Counted from the first letter of the stretch, positions 1-11,166 are shown. The stretch is DNA of 64,000 nucleotides from Molossus alvarezi (GCA_037176705.1 CM073899.1:6076001-6140000), one strand, 5' to 3'. The notes: generated by a model from the letters alone, not told the origin. Program-made: numbers and translations.

Positions 1-1087
1 GGAGCTTGCCACATGGGATTAGGGTTGTTAACTCGTCTTTCTGATGGAAGGAGTCTCTCCAGGGCAGGGAAGATAGACATCTTTTTCTCTTCAAACTCCT
101 AGGGCAGGACCTACCAACATAAAATATCTGGAATGCATGAATGAGCCAACTGACACAATAGAACTTGAGGGATGCTGAAAATGGCACCCACTTGGCAGCT
201 TTACGTAGGACAGGCCCTGCAGTCTAAGGAAGCTGCAGACTGCGCCCTGCGCAGGGTGGTGGCTCAGGCAGCCATCTGAGCGGTGCATCTTCCCGACAGC
301 CTCACCTGTGTGGCCGGTGATCACTGTCGCAGAACGGATGTGTGGCATTTAACTGAAAGCTTAGAGATGAAAACAGAACCCCAAGAGACAAAAATCTCCA
401 GAGAAAAAGTAAGGTCAAGGAGGAAAAATCATTCCCAGATTTCAGTGTGTATTTATAAGAATTCTGAGACTTACTGTAAGACAGGCAGGGGAGAGCATTA
501 GAAGGAACAGAAAATATAAGAAAACTAATCACAGTGGGGCACTCGCCATAGTTAGAAGAAATGTCCTTTACAATGTTAATTGTGGTTGCTTTGTTCTGAT
601 TGCGGAAATGCCCACTCTGACCTGCTGGGAGTTGTGTGCCTTGGGTGTTCCCTCGGGAATGCTGTCCATTCTCCTGATCTGAGGACAAGGGGGACCACCT
701 GGCATCACGGAAAGATTAGCAACCTGATTGTCGGAACACTGGACCCTGGACCTGTGACCGTGACTCATTGGCACAGCGCCCGGCCACATTCCTTCTCTTC
801 TTTCCCAGCATAGTTTACAGGCGAAAGAAGAGACGACAATAAGCCTGCCTGGCACACCTACCCTTTCCTCCCAAAAGCCCTCAGTAAAAGAGCAACTCGC
901 TCTCTCTGCTCTGCCCATCGGTCACGGGCCCTTTCCTGGCTGTGGGCAAAGTTAATCAATTCCTCCCTTTTCTCTCTTTTCTCAATTGTGAGTTCTTTCA
1001 CAAGGCTGCGTCACCGGCCCAAACAAAACCTCAGCACTCACTGTGGGAACATGCCCTCCCCGTCTTTCCCTGGGGGATATGTGTAGG
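1..1087. other. Unassigned flank, no gene seen
   Basis: Mixed-composition DNA with only short, unconvincing open frames on both strands. I recognise no protein family, RNA gene or repeat here. It contains the 5' flank of the first L1 insertion; the duplicated target begins at 1088. Confidence 0.5.
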
Positions 1088-1103
1088 GAAGACGGAGAAT
1101 CTT

Positions 1104-1568
1104 TTTATTTTATTTTATTTTATTTTTTATTTTTAATATGAATTTTTATTTATTTTTTTGTTACAGATATTTTACCTTTTTACCCCATTGGCACCCCCCG
1201 CCCCACCCCACCTCCGCCCCATCCCCGGCTTAGTTGTCCATGTCCATTGGTCATGCATACATGCATATAAGTTCTGTGGTTTATCTCTTCCCTCCCCCCA
1301 ACCCCCCCTACGCCCTCTTCTGAGGGATGTCAGTCTGTGCCCTACTTCCATGTGTCTGGGTCTACTGTATTCCTCAGACTGTTATGTTCATTATATTCCG
1401 TATATAAATGAGATCATGTGGTATTTGTCTTTTTCTGCTTGGCTTCTTTCACTTAGGATAATACTTTCCAGGTCCCTCCATGTCATCTCAAAGGATAAGA
1501 GATCTTTCTTTCTTACCGCTGCATAGTACTCCATTGTGTATATGTACCACAGCTTTTTTACCCATTCG
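1104..1568 (-). mobile_element. LINE-1 3' fragment (5'-truncated)
   Basis: The plus strand opens with a T-rich tail (about 1104-1135), which is the poly(A) tail of a minus-strand L1. It continues through the L1 3'UTR, which is C-rich on the plus strand (1190-1225) and so G-rich in the sense strand, into the last codons of ORF2. The same sequence recurs at 2457, 6412 and 56395. The element stops at 1568 inside ORF2. A 16-bp direct repeat, GAAGACGGAGAATCTT, flanks it at 1088-1103 and 1569-1584, and the sense-strand cut would be TT/AAGA, a normal L1 endonuclease target. This is a 5'-truncated, target-primed insertion of the window's young L1 group. Confidence 0.93.
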
Positions 1569-1671
1569 GAAGACGGAGAATCTTAAGGTTATTGCAAAAT
1601 ATTTTTAAGGTGTGTGTTGGTGCATACATATTACAGAGGCGTGGAGCTTTAGGGTTCTTAAAACTGAACGG

Positions 1672-2060
1672 TGACAGCGACAGTACACAGATCAGTGGTT
1701 GTCAGAGGTCGGGGGCGGAAGAGGCAGAGCACAGGATTTTTAGGACAGTGAGACTATTCTGTATGAGAGTAAAGTGGAGGACACACGTGATTATATATTT
1801 GTTCAAACCCACAGACTATGCACCACCAAGAGTGAACCCTAATGTAAACTATGGACTCCGAGTGATAATTGTGTCAATGCAGGTTCATCCATTGCGATTG
1901 CACCCAGTGGAGGGGAACGTTGATGATGGAGGAAGGTGTGTGTGTACGTGTATGTGTGTGGGGGAGGGCTGGGGCATGAGAACTCTGTTCTTTCTGCTTT
2001 GTTTTTCTGTGAACATAATACTGTTCTAAAAAGTGAAATTGGATTAAATATAAAACAAGT
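1672..2060 (+). mobile_element. Ancient L1M 3'UTR fragment
   Basis: The sequence reads like the 3' end of an old mammalian L1 (L1M type): a cagatcagtggttgtcagagg-like start, a run resembling 'accaagagtgaaccctaatgtaaactatggact', and an end near 'ctgttctaaaaa'. It is highly diverged and lacks an A tail and TSD. A short TG-rich stretch lies at 1937-1960. Assigned from memory of the family; RepeatMasker would settle the subfamily. Confidence 0.6.
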
Positions 2061-2440
2061 AAAAGAGGACCCCTGGGGAGGTACAGTGCAGTGGTGTAGA
2101 AAGGACCAGAACAATGTCGAAGTCTAGAAAGTAGCCAGCAGGAAGGGAGAGGGAGCAGGTTGGAAGAGGACCCACTGTGAGTTAAAGTCTCCTGGGTAGA
2201 ACTTCAGTGAAGCCAGTTTTGGTTGTTAGGGAGGGAGGCTCGTGGCAGGTCTACAGAGAAACCAAGGGCCCAGGTGGGTCTGCTGATAAAATGAAGAGGC
2301 GGTCATCGAGATGTGAGATCTGAGTAAAGCATACATAAATTTGTTTTAAAAGGTTACGTCCTGCTGCTCTATGCTTCTCCGATGGCATGCTGGACTTGTT
2401 GCCTGACAACCTTACTAAATAGTGATATTTATTTAATGTC
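2061..2440. other. Unassigned spacer
   Basis: About 380 bp between the L1M relic and the next L1. No open frame of note and no recognised repeat. Confidence 0.4.
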
Positions 2441-2456
2441 TTTTCCATGTATTTTT

Positions 2457-5396
2457 TTTTTAATTTTTATGAATTTTTATTTATTTTTTTGTTACAGATA
2501 TTTTACCTTTTTACCCCATTGGCACCCCCCACCCCACCCCCCCTCCACCCTGTCCCCGGCTTAGTTGTCCATGTCCATTGGTCATGCATACATGCATATA
2601 AGTTCTGTGGTTTTTCTCTTCCCACCCCCCCACCCCCTATCCCCTCTTCTGAGGGATGTCAGTCTGTGCCCTACTTCCATGTGTCTGGGTCTACTGTATT
2701 CCTCAGACTGTTATATTCATTATATTCCGTATATAAGTGAGATCATGTGGTATTTGTCTTTTTCTGCTTGGCTTCTTTCACTTAGGATAATAATTTCCAG
2801 GTCCCTCCATGTCGTCTCAAAGGATAAGAGATCTTTCTTTCTTACCGCTGCATAGTACTCCATTGTGTATATGTACCACTGCTTTTTTATCCATTCGTCT
2901 ACTGGTGGATACTTGGGCTGTTTCCAGATCTTAGCTATTGTAAATAGTGCTGCTATGAACATGGGGGTACATATATTCTTCCTGATTGGTGTTTCAGGCT
3001 TCTTAGGGTATATTCCCAGCAGTGGGATCACTGGGTCAAATGGAAGTTCAATTTTTAATTTTTTGAGGTAGCACCATAGTGTTTTCCATAGCGGCTGCAC
3101 CAGTCTGCATTCCCACCAACAGTGTATTAGAGTCCCCTTTTCTCCACACCCTCGCCAACACTTGTTGTTTGATGATTTGTTGATGGCGGCCATTCTGACA
3201 GGTGTGAGGTGATACCTCATTGTTGTTTTAATTTGCATCTCTCTGATGATTAGTGATGTTGAGCATTTCTTCATATGTCTCTTGGCCATTTGTATGTCCT
3301 GTTTGGAGAGGTGTCTATTCAGCTCCTCTGCCCATTTTTTAATTGGGTTCTTTGTCTTCCTTTTGTGGAGTTGTAGGAGCACTTTATATATATTGGAAAT
3401 TAACCCCTTATCTGATACATCATTGGCAATGATGTTCTCCCATACAGTGGGTTGCCTTTCCATTTTGATGATTGTTTCTTTTGCTGTGCAGAAGCTTTTT
3501 AGTTTGATGTAGTCCCATGTGTTCATTTTCTCCTTTATTTCTATTGCCTTAGGTGATGTATCAGTGAAAATTCTGCTCCGTATGATGTCCAAAATTTTGT
3601 TGCCTACATTTTCTTCTAGAATTTTTATGGATTCACGGGTCACATTTAAGTCTTTTATCCATTTTGAGTTTATTTTTGTGTATGGTGTAAGTTCATGGTC
3701 TACTTTCATTTTTTTGCATGTAGCTGTCCAATTTTCCCAACACCATTTATTAAAGAGGCTGTCTTTACTCCACTGTATGCTCAGCCACCTTTGTCAAATA
3801 TTAATTGAGCGTATTGCCTTGGGTCCATTTCTGGGTTTTCAGTTCTGTTCCACTGGTCTATATACCTGTTCTTGTGCCAGTACCAGGCTGTTTTGGTTAC
3901 AGTCGCTTTGTAGTATAACCTGATATCTGGTATTGTGATCCCACCTACTTTGTTCTTCTTTTTCAAGATTGCTGTGGCTATTCGGGGTCTTTTTTGGTTC
4001 CATATGAACTTTTGAAGTATTTGTTCTAGTTCTATGAAATATGTCGTTGGTATTTTGATGGGGATTGCATTGAATCTATAGATTGCTTTGGGTAGTATGG
4101 ACATTTTAATGATGTTAATTCTTCCAATCCATGAATAGGGTATGTGCTTCCACTTTTTTATATCTTCCTCTATTTTTTTTTTCAATGACCTGTAGTTTTC
4201 TGCAAATAGGTCCTTTACTTCTTTGGTTACATTTATTCCTAGGTCTCATAATTTTTTGGAGCGATGGTAAATGGGATTGTTTTTTCAGTTTCTCTTTCTG
4301 TGAGTTCATCATTGATGTACAAGAATACCATCGATTTCTTGACGTTAATTTTGTATCCTGCTACTTTGCCAAATTCATTTATTAAGTCTAATAGATTTTT
4401 GATGGAGTCTTTAGGGTTTTCTATGTACAATATCATGTCATCTGCAAATAATGACAGTTTCACTTCCTCCTTTCCAATTTGGATCCCTTTTACTTTTTCT
4501 TCATGTCTGATTGCTGTGGCTAAGACTTCCAGTACAATGTTAAATAAGAGTGGCGAAAGTGGACATCCCTGTCTTGTTCCTGTTCTTAATGGAAATGTTT
4601 TTAGTTTCTGTCCATTGAGTATGATGTTGGCTGTAGGTCTTTCCTATATGGCCTTTATTATGTCGATATATGATCCCTCTATTCCTACATTGCTGAGCGT
4701 TTTTATCAGAAATGGATGCTGGATTTTGTCGAATGCTTTTTCAGCATCTATTGATATGATCATGTGGTTTTTATTCTTCATTTTGTTTATGTGGTGTATC
4801 ACGTTTATTGATTTGCGAATATTGTACCAGTCTTGCATCCCTGGGATGAATCCCACTTGGTCATGGTGAATAATTTTTTTGATGTATTTCTGGATCTGAT
4901 TTGCTAATATTTTGTTCAGGATTTTGGCGTCTATGTTCATCAGGGATATTGGCCTGTAGTTTTCTTTCTTCGTAGTGTCGTTTTCTGGTTTTGGAATTAG
5001 AATTATGCTGGCTTCATAGAACGTGTTTGGAAGTCTTCCTTCTTCTTGAATTTTTTGAAATAGTTTGAGGAGAATGGGTGTTAGTTCTTTTTTGAATGTT
5101 CGGTAAAACTCCCCCATGAAACCTTCTGGGCCTGGGCTTTTGTTTGCTGGGAGAGTCTTGATTACCTCTTCAATTTCCTTAGTTGTTATTGGTCTGTTCA
5201 AGTTTTCTATCTCTTCTGGGAATAGTTTTGGGAGACTGTGTGTTTCTAGAAATTTGTCCATTTTGCTTAGATTGTCGAATTTGTTGCCATATAGTTGTTC
5301 ATAGTAGTTGTTAACGATCTTTTGTATTTCCGTGGTGTTGGTTGTTACTTCTCCTCTTTCATTTCTGATTTTGTGTATTTGGGTTCTCTCTCTTTG
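2457..5396 (-). mobile_element. LINE-1, 5'-truncated, about 2.9 kb
   Basis: Minus-strand L1 with its 3' tail at about 2457-2470 (plus-strand poly-T), a G-rich 3'UTR (plus-strand C runs 2525-2560), and ORF2 upstream to 5396, where it is truncated near the start of the reverse-transcriptase region. Flanking 16-bp repeats at 2441-2456 and 5397-5412 (ttttccatgta then c/t tttt) match at 15 of 16 positions. The sense-strand target is TT/AAAA, the canonical L1 site. It shows clear homology to the copies at 6.4 and 56.4 kb. Confidence 0.94.
2720..5396 (-). pseudogene. L1 ORF2 (RT + C-terminal region), broken
   Basis: ORF2p of L1 is an endonuclease-reverse transcriptase. This copy keeps the RT core and the cysteine-rich C-terminal part; the endonuclease domain was lost by 5' truncation. 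Visible landmarks are the PLIPKP-type RT block near 4.99 kb, the catalytic FADD tetrad at 4437-4448 (intact), and the C-terminal [16 protein letters not shown] segment near 3.1 kb. The frame is cut by one nonsense change near 4644 (a Tyr codon has become TAG) and by frame changes near 4300, 4185 and between 3781 and 3709. It cannot make functional ORF2p but is only lightly decayed, which suggests a fairly recent insertion. Confidence 0.9.
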
Positions 5397-5412
5397 TTTT
5401 CCATGTACTTTT

Positions 5413-6385
5413 AAGCTCCACAAAAGAAAAATCATTCTGCCTCTGTTTACATTCCTTCCATCCCCAGCTCATGACACAGTTTGTGGAATTTAAGAGGTGC
5501 TCAGTGAGCATCTGTGAGGTGCAATGACTGGCAACTTTACCATTGATGATGTAACTGCGGTTTGTGTGTAACCAGGGTTTCCTGGGTGCTGGGCTTGACC
5601 AGGTGTAGTCAGGCATGCGCAGTGCTCACAACTCCCCTGGGACGCTGGTATTGTCCTTAAGGTCCTATTGTTCTGCACATTCAGCGTGGAGCTGCTCCTC
5701 ACCGGGACAGAGGCGGGCGAGGCCCTGGCTCCTGGAACTTTCACTGGAGGGGAGGACACATGCGTGCTGTGAGAGGGGCCTGGGGTGGGAGGACTTGCTT
5801 GTTTAGATGGATGGAGTGGTCCCAGAGGCACACTGACGTTTGTCATGGGACCTGAATGACCAGAAGAAGCACACTTTCAAAGGTCTGGCTGAGCAGGACC
5901 AAGCAGGGACTGAAGGTGGACACAAGCATGGTGCTTTTAAGGATAGAAAGGCCAGGAACAGAAGAGGAGAGAAGATAGGCAGGAACCTAATAGGTGGGGG
6001 TGTGGTGATGGCTGTGATCTAAGAGCAGAGACAGCGCTGGACCCAGAAGTACTTCAACCGAGCGACAGGGAGATCCCTCCATCAGGGAGAGGGCAGGTAG
6101 GACACAGGGTGGGTGATGAGACAGAAACCCCCAGGCCCTAGGGGCAAGCAGGGAGCAAAGCTGCTGGACCCCCCTGTGCCAGCCCAGTGCCCGTGGGCTT
6201 GCCCGACATCTCCCCAGTCTCACCCCCTTCCATGCACTACCTTTCTGATCGCTCCTCTTCTCCATCCCCCTGAGAGCCTCCTCTCAATGCAGCAGCGGGA
6301 GGAAGGGTTCCTCCCAGATGTTTCTCTGCATGACCCAAGACTGAGTCTCTGGACTCCATCATGCACTGCCCTCTCTCTCCTTCTG
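5413..6385. other. Unassigned single-copy-looking DNA
   Basis: Moderately GC-rich sequence between two L1s. Open frames up to about 118 codons occur on both strands but resemble no family I know and overlap one another, so I do not call a gene. No RNA gene or SINE was seen. Confidence 0.45.
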
Positions 6386-6618
6386 TGTCCAGGTCACCCG
6401 GTCTTCTTCTTCTTTTTTTTAAATTTATTTTTTAATTTTATTTTTGTTACAGATGTTTCTCCTTTGTTACCCCCTTGGCACTCACCTCCCCATCCCCCTA
6501 GCCCCACCCCCAGCTCTGATGTCCATGTCCATTGGTTATGCATACATGCATATAAGTTCTGTGGTTTTTCTCTTCCCACCCCCACCAACCCCTCTTCTGA
6601 GGGTTGTCAGTCTGTACC

Positions 6619-8957
6619 CTACTTCCATGTTTCTGGGTCTACCGTATTCCTCAGACTGTTATGTTCATTATATTCGTATATAAGTGAGATCATGTGGTAT
6701 TTGTCTTTTTCTGCCTGGCTTGTTTCACTTAGGATAATACTTTCAAGGTCCCTCCATGTCGTCTCAAAGGATAAGAGATCTTTCTTTCTTACAGCTGCAT
6801 AGTACTCCATTGTGTATATGTACCACTGCTTTTTTATCCATTTGTCTACTGATGGACACTTGGGCTGTTTCCAGATCTTAGCTATTGTAAATAGTGCTCC
6901 TATGAACATGGGGGTACATATATTCTTCCTGATTGGTGTTTCAGGCTTCTTAGGGTATATTCCTAGAAGTGGGATCACTGGGTCAAATGGAAGTTCAATT
7001 TTTAAGTTTTTGAGGTAACATCATACTGTTTCCATAGTGGCTGCACCAGTCTGCATTCCCACCAGCAGTGTACTAGAGTCCCCTTTTCTCCACACCCTCG
7101 CCAACACTTGTTTGATGATTTGTTGATGGCGGCCATTCTGACAGGTGTGAGGTGATATCTCATTGTTGTTTTAATTTGCATCTCTCTGATGATTAGTGAA
7201 GTTGAGCATTTCTTCATGTCTCTTGGCCATTTGTATGTCCTGTTTGGAGAGGTGTCTATTCAGCTCCTCTGCTCATTTTTTAATTGGGTTCTTTGTCTTC
7301 CATTTGGTGAGTTGTATGAGTACTCTATATATTTTGGAAATTAACCCCTTATCTGATGTATCACTGGCAATGATGTTCTCCCATGCAGTGGGTTGCCTTT
7401 CTATTTTGATGATTGTTTCTTTTGCTGTGAAGAAGCTTTTTAGTTTGATGTATTCCCATGTGTTCATTTTTTCCTTTGTTTCTGTTGCCTTAGGTGATGT
7501 ATCAGTGAAAATTCTGCTGCGTACGATGTCTAAAATTTTGATGCCTACATTTTCTTCTAGAATTTTTATGGATTCACGGGTCACATTTAAGTCTTTTATC
7601 CATTTTGAGTTTATTTTTGTGTATGGTGTAAGTTCATGGTCTACTTTCATTTTTTTGCATGTAGCTGTCCAACTTTCCCAACACCATTGTCGAATTTGTT
7701 GCCATATAATTGTTCATGGTAGCTGTTAAGGATCTTTTGTATTTCTGTGCTGTTGTTTGTTACTTTGCCTGTTTCATTTCTGATTTTGTGTATTTGGGTT
7801 CTCTCTGTTTCTCGGTGAGTCTAGCTAAGGGTCCATCAATCTTGTTTATCTTTTCGAAAAACCAGCTCTTTGTTTCATTGATCCTTTGAATTGTTTTTTT
7901 GTTTGTTTGTTTCTATGTCATTTATTTCTGCTCTGATATTTACTATTTCCTTCCTTCTACTTGCTCTGGGGTTCTCTTTTTGTTTGCTTTCTAATTCTTT
8001 AAGTGTGAGGTTAGACAGTCAAATAGAAATTTTTCTTGTTTCTTGAGGTAGGCCAGTAGTGCTATAAACTTCCTTCTCAGAAGTGCTTTCGCTGCATCCC
8101 ATGATTTTGTGTTGTTGTGTGTTCATTTTCATTGGTTTCCAGATAGTTTTTAATTTCTTATTTGATTTCCTCAGTAACCCATTCATTGTTTAATAAAATG
8201 CTATTTAGCCTCCATGTGTTCAAATGTCTTTGCATGTTCTTGGTGCAATTGATTTCTAGCTTCATGCTATTGTGATCTGAGAAGATGCTTGATATGATTT
8301 CAATCTTCTTGAACTTGTAGAGATTTAGTTTGTGTCCTATCATGTGGTCTATCTTTGAGAATGTCCCAAGTGCACTTGAGAATAATTTGAATTCTGTAGT
8401 TTTGGGTGTAATTCTCTGTAGATATCTATTAAATCCATTTGGTCTAATGCTTCAATTAGAGTCTCTGTTTCCTTGCTAATTTTTTGTCTAGAAGATCTAT
8501 CCAGTAATGTCAACAGGGTGTTGAAATCTCCTGCTATGATTGTGTTGTTGTCAGTTTCTCCTTTGAAGTCCTCCAGAAGATTTTTGATATATTTTGGTAC
8601 TCCTATATTGGGTGCATATATGTTTATCATGGTTATATCTTCCTGTTGGATAGATCCTTTCAATATTATGTAGTGGCCTTCTTTGTCTCTAGTTATGGCC
8701 TTCATTTTGAAATCTATTTTATCAGATATGAGTATTGCTACCCCAGCTTTTTTTTTCTTTCCGTTTGCTTGGAAAATTTTTTTCCATCCCTTTACTTTCA
8801 ACCTATGTGATTCTTTTGTTGTGAGGTGGGTCTCTTGTAAACAACATATATGTGAGTCATGCTTTCTTATCCAATTAGCTACTCTGTGTCTTTTTATCAG
8901 AGCATTCAGTCCATTTACATTTAAGGTGATTATTGATATGTACTTATTTATTGCCAT
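6619..8957 (-). pseudogene. L1 ORF2 with endonuclease and C-terminus, no RT
   Basis: ORF2 starts at the ATG at 8955-8957 and opens with the L1 endonuclease signature (SIITLNVNGLN..., then LQETHL, then a D-x-N AGDFNTLL block), an APE-like fold that nicks target DNA. About 200 codons (8957-8349) stay open, so the endonuclease domain is nearly intact. A frame break follows, and at 7688 the coding sequence jumps past the RT region to the C-terminal segment (7650-7273, 7217-7002, 6978-6619). The FADD catalytic block is absent. A lost base near 6674 shifts the last codons, so the C-terminus differs from the 2.4-kb copy. Not functional. Confidence 0.88.
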
Positions 8958-9074
8958 TTTTGTTTATTTTGGTTATATTTTTCTTCCTATTTCTTCTACT
9001 AATTACAGCAGTCCTTTTAACATTTCTTGCAGTGCTGGTTTGGTGCTAATATATTCCCTTATCCTTTTTTTTTT

Positions 9075-10129
9075 TTTTGCCTAGGAAGCTCTTTATGTGA
9101 CCTTCTATTTTGAATGATAGCCTTGCTGGGTAGAGTAGTCTTGGATTCAGATTCTTGTTTTTCATGACCTTGATTACTTCATGCCATTCCCTTCTGGCCT
9201 GTAGTGTTTCTTGTGAGACGTTAGCAGAGAGCCTTATGGGGTTTCCTTTGTAGGTAATCTATTGCTTATCTCCTGCTGATTTTAGGATTCTCTCTTTGTC
9301 TTTAATTTTTGGCATTTTAATTATTATGTGTCTTGGTGTGGGCCTGTTTGGGTTCTTCTTACTTGGGGCTCTCTGTGCTTCTTGAACTTGAATGCCTTCT
9401 TCCTTCACCAAATTAGGGAAGGTTTCTGTCACTATTTTTTTGAATATACTCTCTAAACCTTGCTCATTTTCTTCTTCTTTGCAGACTCCTATGATGTGAA
9501 TATTATTACGTTTCCAGTTGTCCCACAGTTCTCTTAAGCTGTCTTCCTGTTTTGTTTTTTTTTATCCTCACCCGAGGACATTTTTCCATTTTTTGTTCAG
9601 GTAGAGTGGGAGGGAGAGAGAGGAACAGAGAGAGAGAGAAACATCGACGTGAAGGGACACATCGAGTGGCTGCCACCCGCACGACCTACCAGGGCCGGGG
9701 ACAAACTGCAACCGAGGTATGTGCCCTTAGCGGGAACCGAACCCGGGTCTCTCAGGACCGCAGGCCGACGCTCTAACCGCTGAGCCAAACCGGCCAGGGG
9801 TGTCTTCCTGTTTTTTAATTGTTTTTTCCTTTGGTTTTCTGATTGGTTGATTTTTTCTACCCTGTCTTCTAATTCACTCATCTGGTCCTCAGCTTCCTCT
9901 ACTCTGCTTTTTAGACCTTCCAATGTTTTCTTTATTTCTGATGTGTCATTTTTGATCTCTTTTTGGTGGTTTTTAATTTCCAATTGGTTTATTTTCAGCA
10001 TCTCTGTGTTCTTACTCATGCTGTTGAGCTTCCTCACGATCATGGCTCTGAATTCTATCTAGCTTTGTTAAGTTGCCTAACTACTCCACATTGATCTCAT
10101 CTTCGGTGGAGGTCTCTTGTTCTTTCATT
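9075..10129 (-). pseudogene. L1 ORF1 (RNA-binding protein), interrupted by SINE
   Basis: ORF1p is the trimeric RNA-binding chaperone of L1. The ATG lies at 10127-10129, followed by a charged coiled-coil region visible at 10043-9840 (many E, K and L residues; SRVEEAEDQMSELEDRVEKI-like). The SINE at 9554-9800 cuts the coding region. Beyond it the RRM/CTD portion (PNRPTPRHI-like, by comparison with 60.66-61.0 kb) continues in broken frames to about 9075, just upstream of ORF2. The insertion alone abolishes ORF1 function. Confidence 0.8.
9554..9800 (-). mobile_element. Ves-type tRNA-derived SINE
   Basis: On the minus strand it reads CCCTGGCCGGTTTGGCTCAGCGGTTAG (pol III A box TGGCTCAGCGG), then a B-box-like GGTTCGGTTCC, a TCGATGTGTCC body, a CT-rich run and the tail TGTCCTCGGGTGAGGATAAAA. 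A 14-bp TSD (TGTCTTCCTGTTTT) lies at 9540-9553 and 9801-9814. It is inserted in L1 ORF1 and is therefore younger than that L1. Confidence 0.95.
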
Positions 10130-10962
10130 TGGCTTTTGTTTCTGTGTTTCACCATTTTGGCTATCACTGTGGGCTTTGGAGCCTGTCACGTTTTCCCATT
10201 GGGTGTTGGTGTTCTGCTGTTTGTGGCTCCCTTTTCTGGGTTTAGATGAGCGAGGGAGGACCCAGTTAAATATCATTGTCAAGTTTTACTTTCCAGGTTA
10301 AAGTTGCTAGCCCAGGAATGGTACTGTTATCCTCTAGTTTTTTGCCTGGAGTATAGCAGTCCAGGTTACCTGAATAGTTTTGGGTTGTCAGTTGATTGAA
10401 AAACTCCCTGAGGTGCTCAGTGTAAGGGGATTTGGGGCAGATGCTGGTTTTTAATGAGCCTCAATTAGCATTTCAATGGCCTACAGGGTGGGGTTGGATC
10501 TTCAAGGGAGGCGCCACCGCCTCTCCCCAGAGCCCTGGGAAGGAGCAATATGGCCACTGTCCTGCATGGCTGCAACTCAGCAAATGCTCTGAGCACCCTC
10601 CAGACCCCAAGTGTCCCCACACAGTTCTAGTCCAGTACGCCCTCCCTCTGCCAGAGCCCAAGGTGAGTGGCTGTGGCTTTTTTAGCCTCTGTCCTGGCTC
10701 TGCGCTGTGGAGCTGCTTGGGAGTGTGACCCGAGGGCCCTGCTCACAGCTAAGGCCGCTGCTGTCTGTGGGCTCCCAGCCTCCCTCTCGCTTTCGCAATG
10801 CTACCAGGATGGAGTCAGTGTCCCTGGTTATATGGTCCTCACAAGCTGCTTTTCTGTTGCTTTTTCCTGTCGATTTGTCTGTGTTACAGTTGTAATCCCA
10901 GTTTGGTTCTGGGAGACAGTCTGTGTAGCTTCCGTTCATTCTGCCGCCATTTGGGAATCTTC
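10130..10962 (-). promoter_or_regulatory. L1 5'UTR (presumed internal promoter)
   Basis: About 830 bp of GC-richer sequence upstream of ORF1, colinear with 61469-62314 and partly with 49.7-50.2 kb. By analogy with other mammalian L1s this region should carry the pol II internal promoter. The plus strand holds a GGTGAGT splice-donor-like site (10662-10668) and an outward open frame (see 10798). Promoter activity is inferred, not seen. Confidence 0.65.
10661..10668 (+). other. Antisense splice-donor-like site in L1 5'UTR
   Basis: AGGTGAGT on the strand antisense to the L1, inside a block GAGCCCAAGGTGAGTGGCTG. Related blocks stand at the same relative place in two other L1 copies: 62010 (CAGGTAAAT) and 49768 (CCAGGGTGAGT). 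Use as a splice site is inference only. Confidence 0.35.
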
Positions 10963-11166
10963 ACCGGATCTTCTTACCTTTTGCCCTTGTGTGGGTCTGT
11001 TTTTTTTTTTTTTTTGTATTGTTTTAAGCCAGGGGTGGGGAACCTTTTTCCTGCCAAGGGCCATTTGGATATTTATAACATCATTTGTGGGCCATACAAA
11101 ATTATCAACTTAAAAATTAGCCTCCTATATTTGGTCAAACATTTAATTAACTCAGCCCTGATGTGA
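10798..11166 (+). other. Outward antisense ORF from L1 5'UTR (ORF0-like candidate)
   Basis: An ATG-initiated frame of 122 codons on the strand opposite to the L1. About the first 55 codons lie in the L1 5'UTR; the frame then leaves the L1 at about 10962 and runs into the start of the neighbouring hAT element. The L1-derived part is hydrophobic (KLLFCCFFLSICL, then CNPSLVLGD), like a membrane segment. The same frame is open in the L1 copies at 62117-62290 and 49863-50312, with recognisable similarity at the peptide level. Primate L1s carry an antisense ORF0 in the same general place. It could still be chance in a region poor in stop codons; no expression evidence is available here. Confidence 0.35.

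Larger units (their letters stand above)
6405..10962 (-). mobile_element. LINE-1 with both ends present and RT region deleted
   Basis: Minus-strand L1 running from its 3' tail (about 6412) to a 5' end near 10962, where the sense strand begins just upstream of an ATGGCGGC-like motif. Compared with the 2.4-kb copy it jumps at 7688 from the segment equivalent to about 3747 to the one equivalent to about 5277, losing roughly 1.5 kb (the RT domain). The junction has about 3 bp of shared sequence (ATT). A Ves SINE sits inside at 9554-9800. A possible imperfect TSD, TCACC(C)GG(A)TCTTCTT, flanks it at about 6394-6408 and 10961-10975. The endonuclease region, ORF1 and 5'UTR are otherwise colinear with the 56-62 kb copy. 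Confidence 0.92.

Noticed and set aside
3246..3923. Plus-strand frames opposite the L1 ORF2, some over 130 codons, similar at 4.3, 7.2 and 58.4 kb
   Set aside because: They recur only because they are the antisense shadow of the same L1 ORF2 codons.
9552..9776. Arginine/glutamate-rich plus-strand frame repeated at 34401, 42420 (reverse) and 51126
   Set aside because: All are translations of the Ves SINE body in one frame; repeated because the SINE is repeated.
10667..11113. 148-codon plus-strand frame in the L1 5'UTR
   Set aside because: Its first codon is GTG, not ATG. The homologous frame at 62016 does begin with ATG but is frame-shifted in the middle relative to this one, so coding conservation is not supported; the other frame (10798) is the better candidate.
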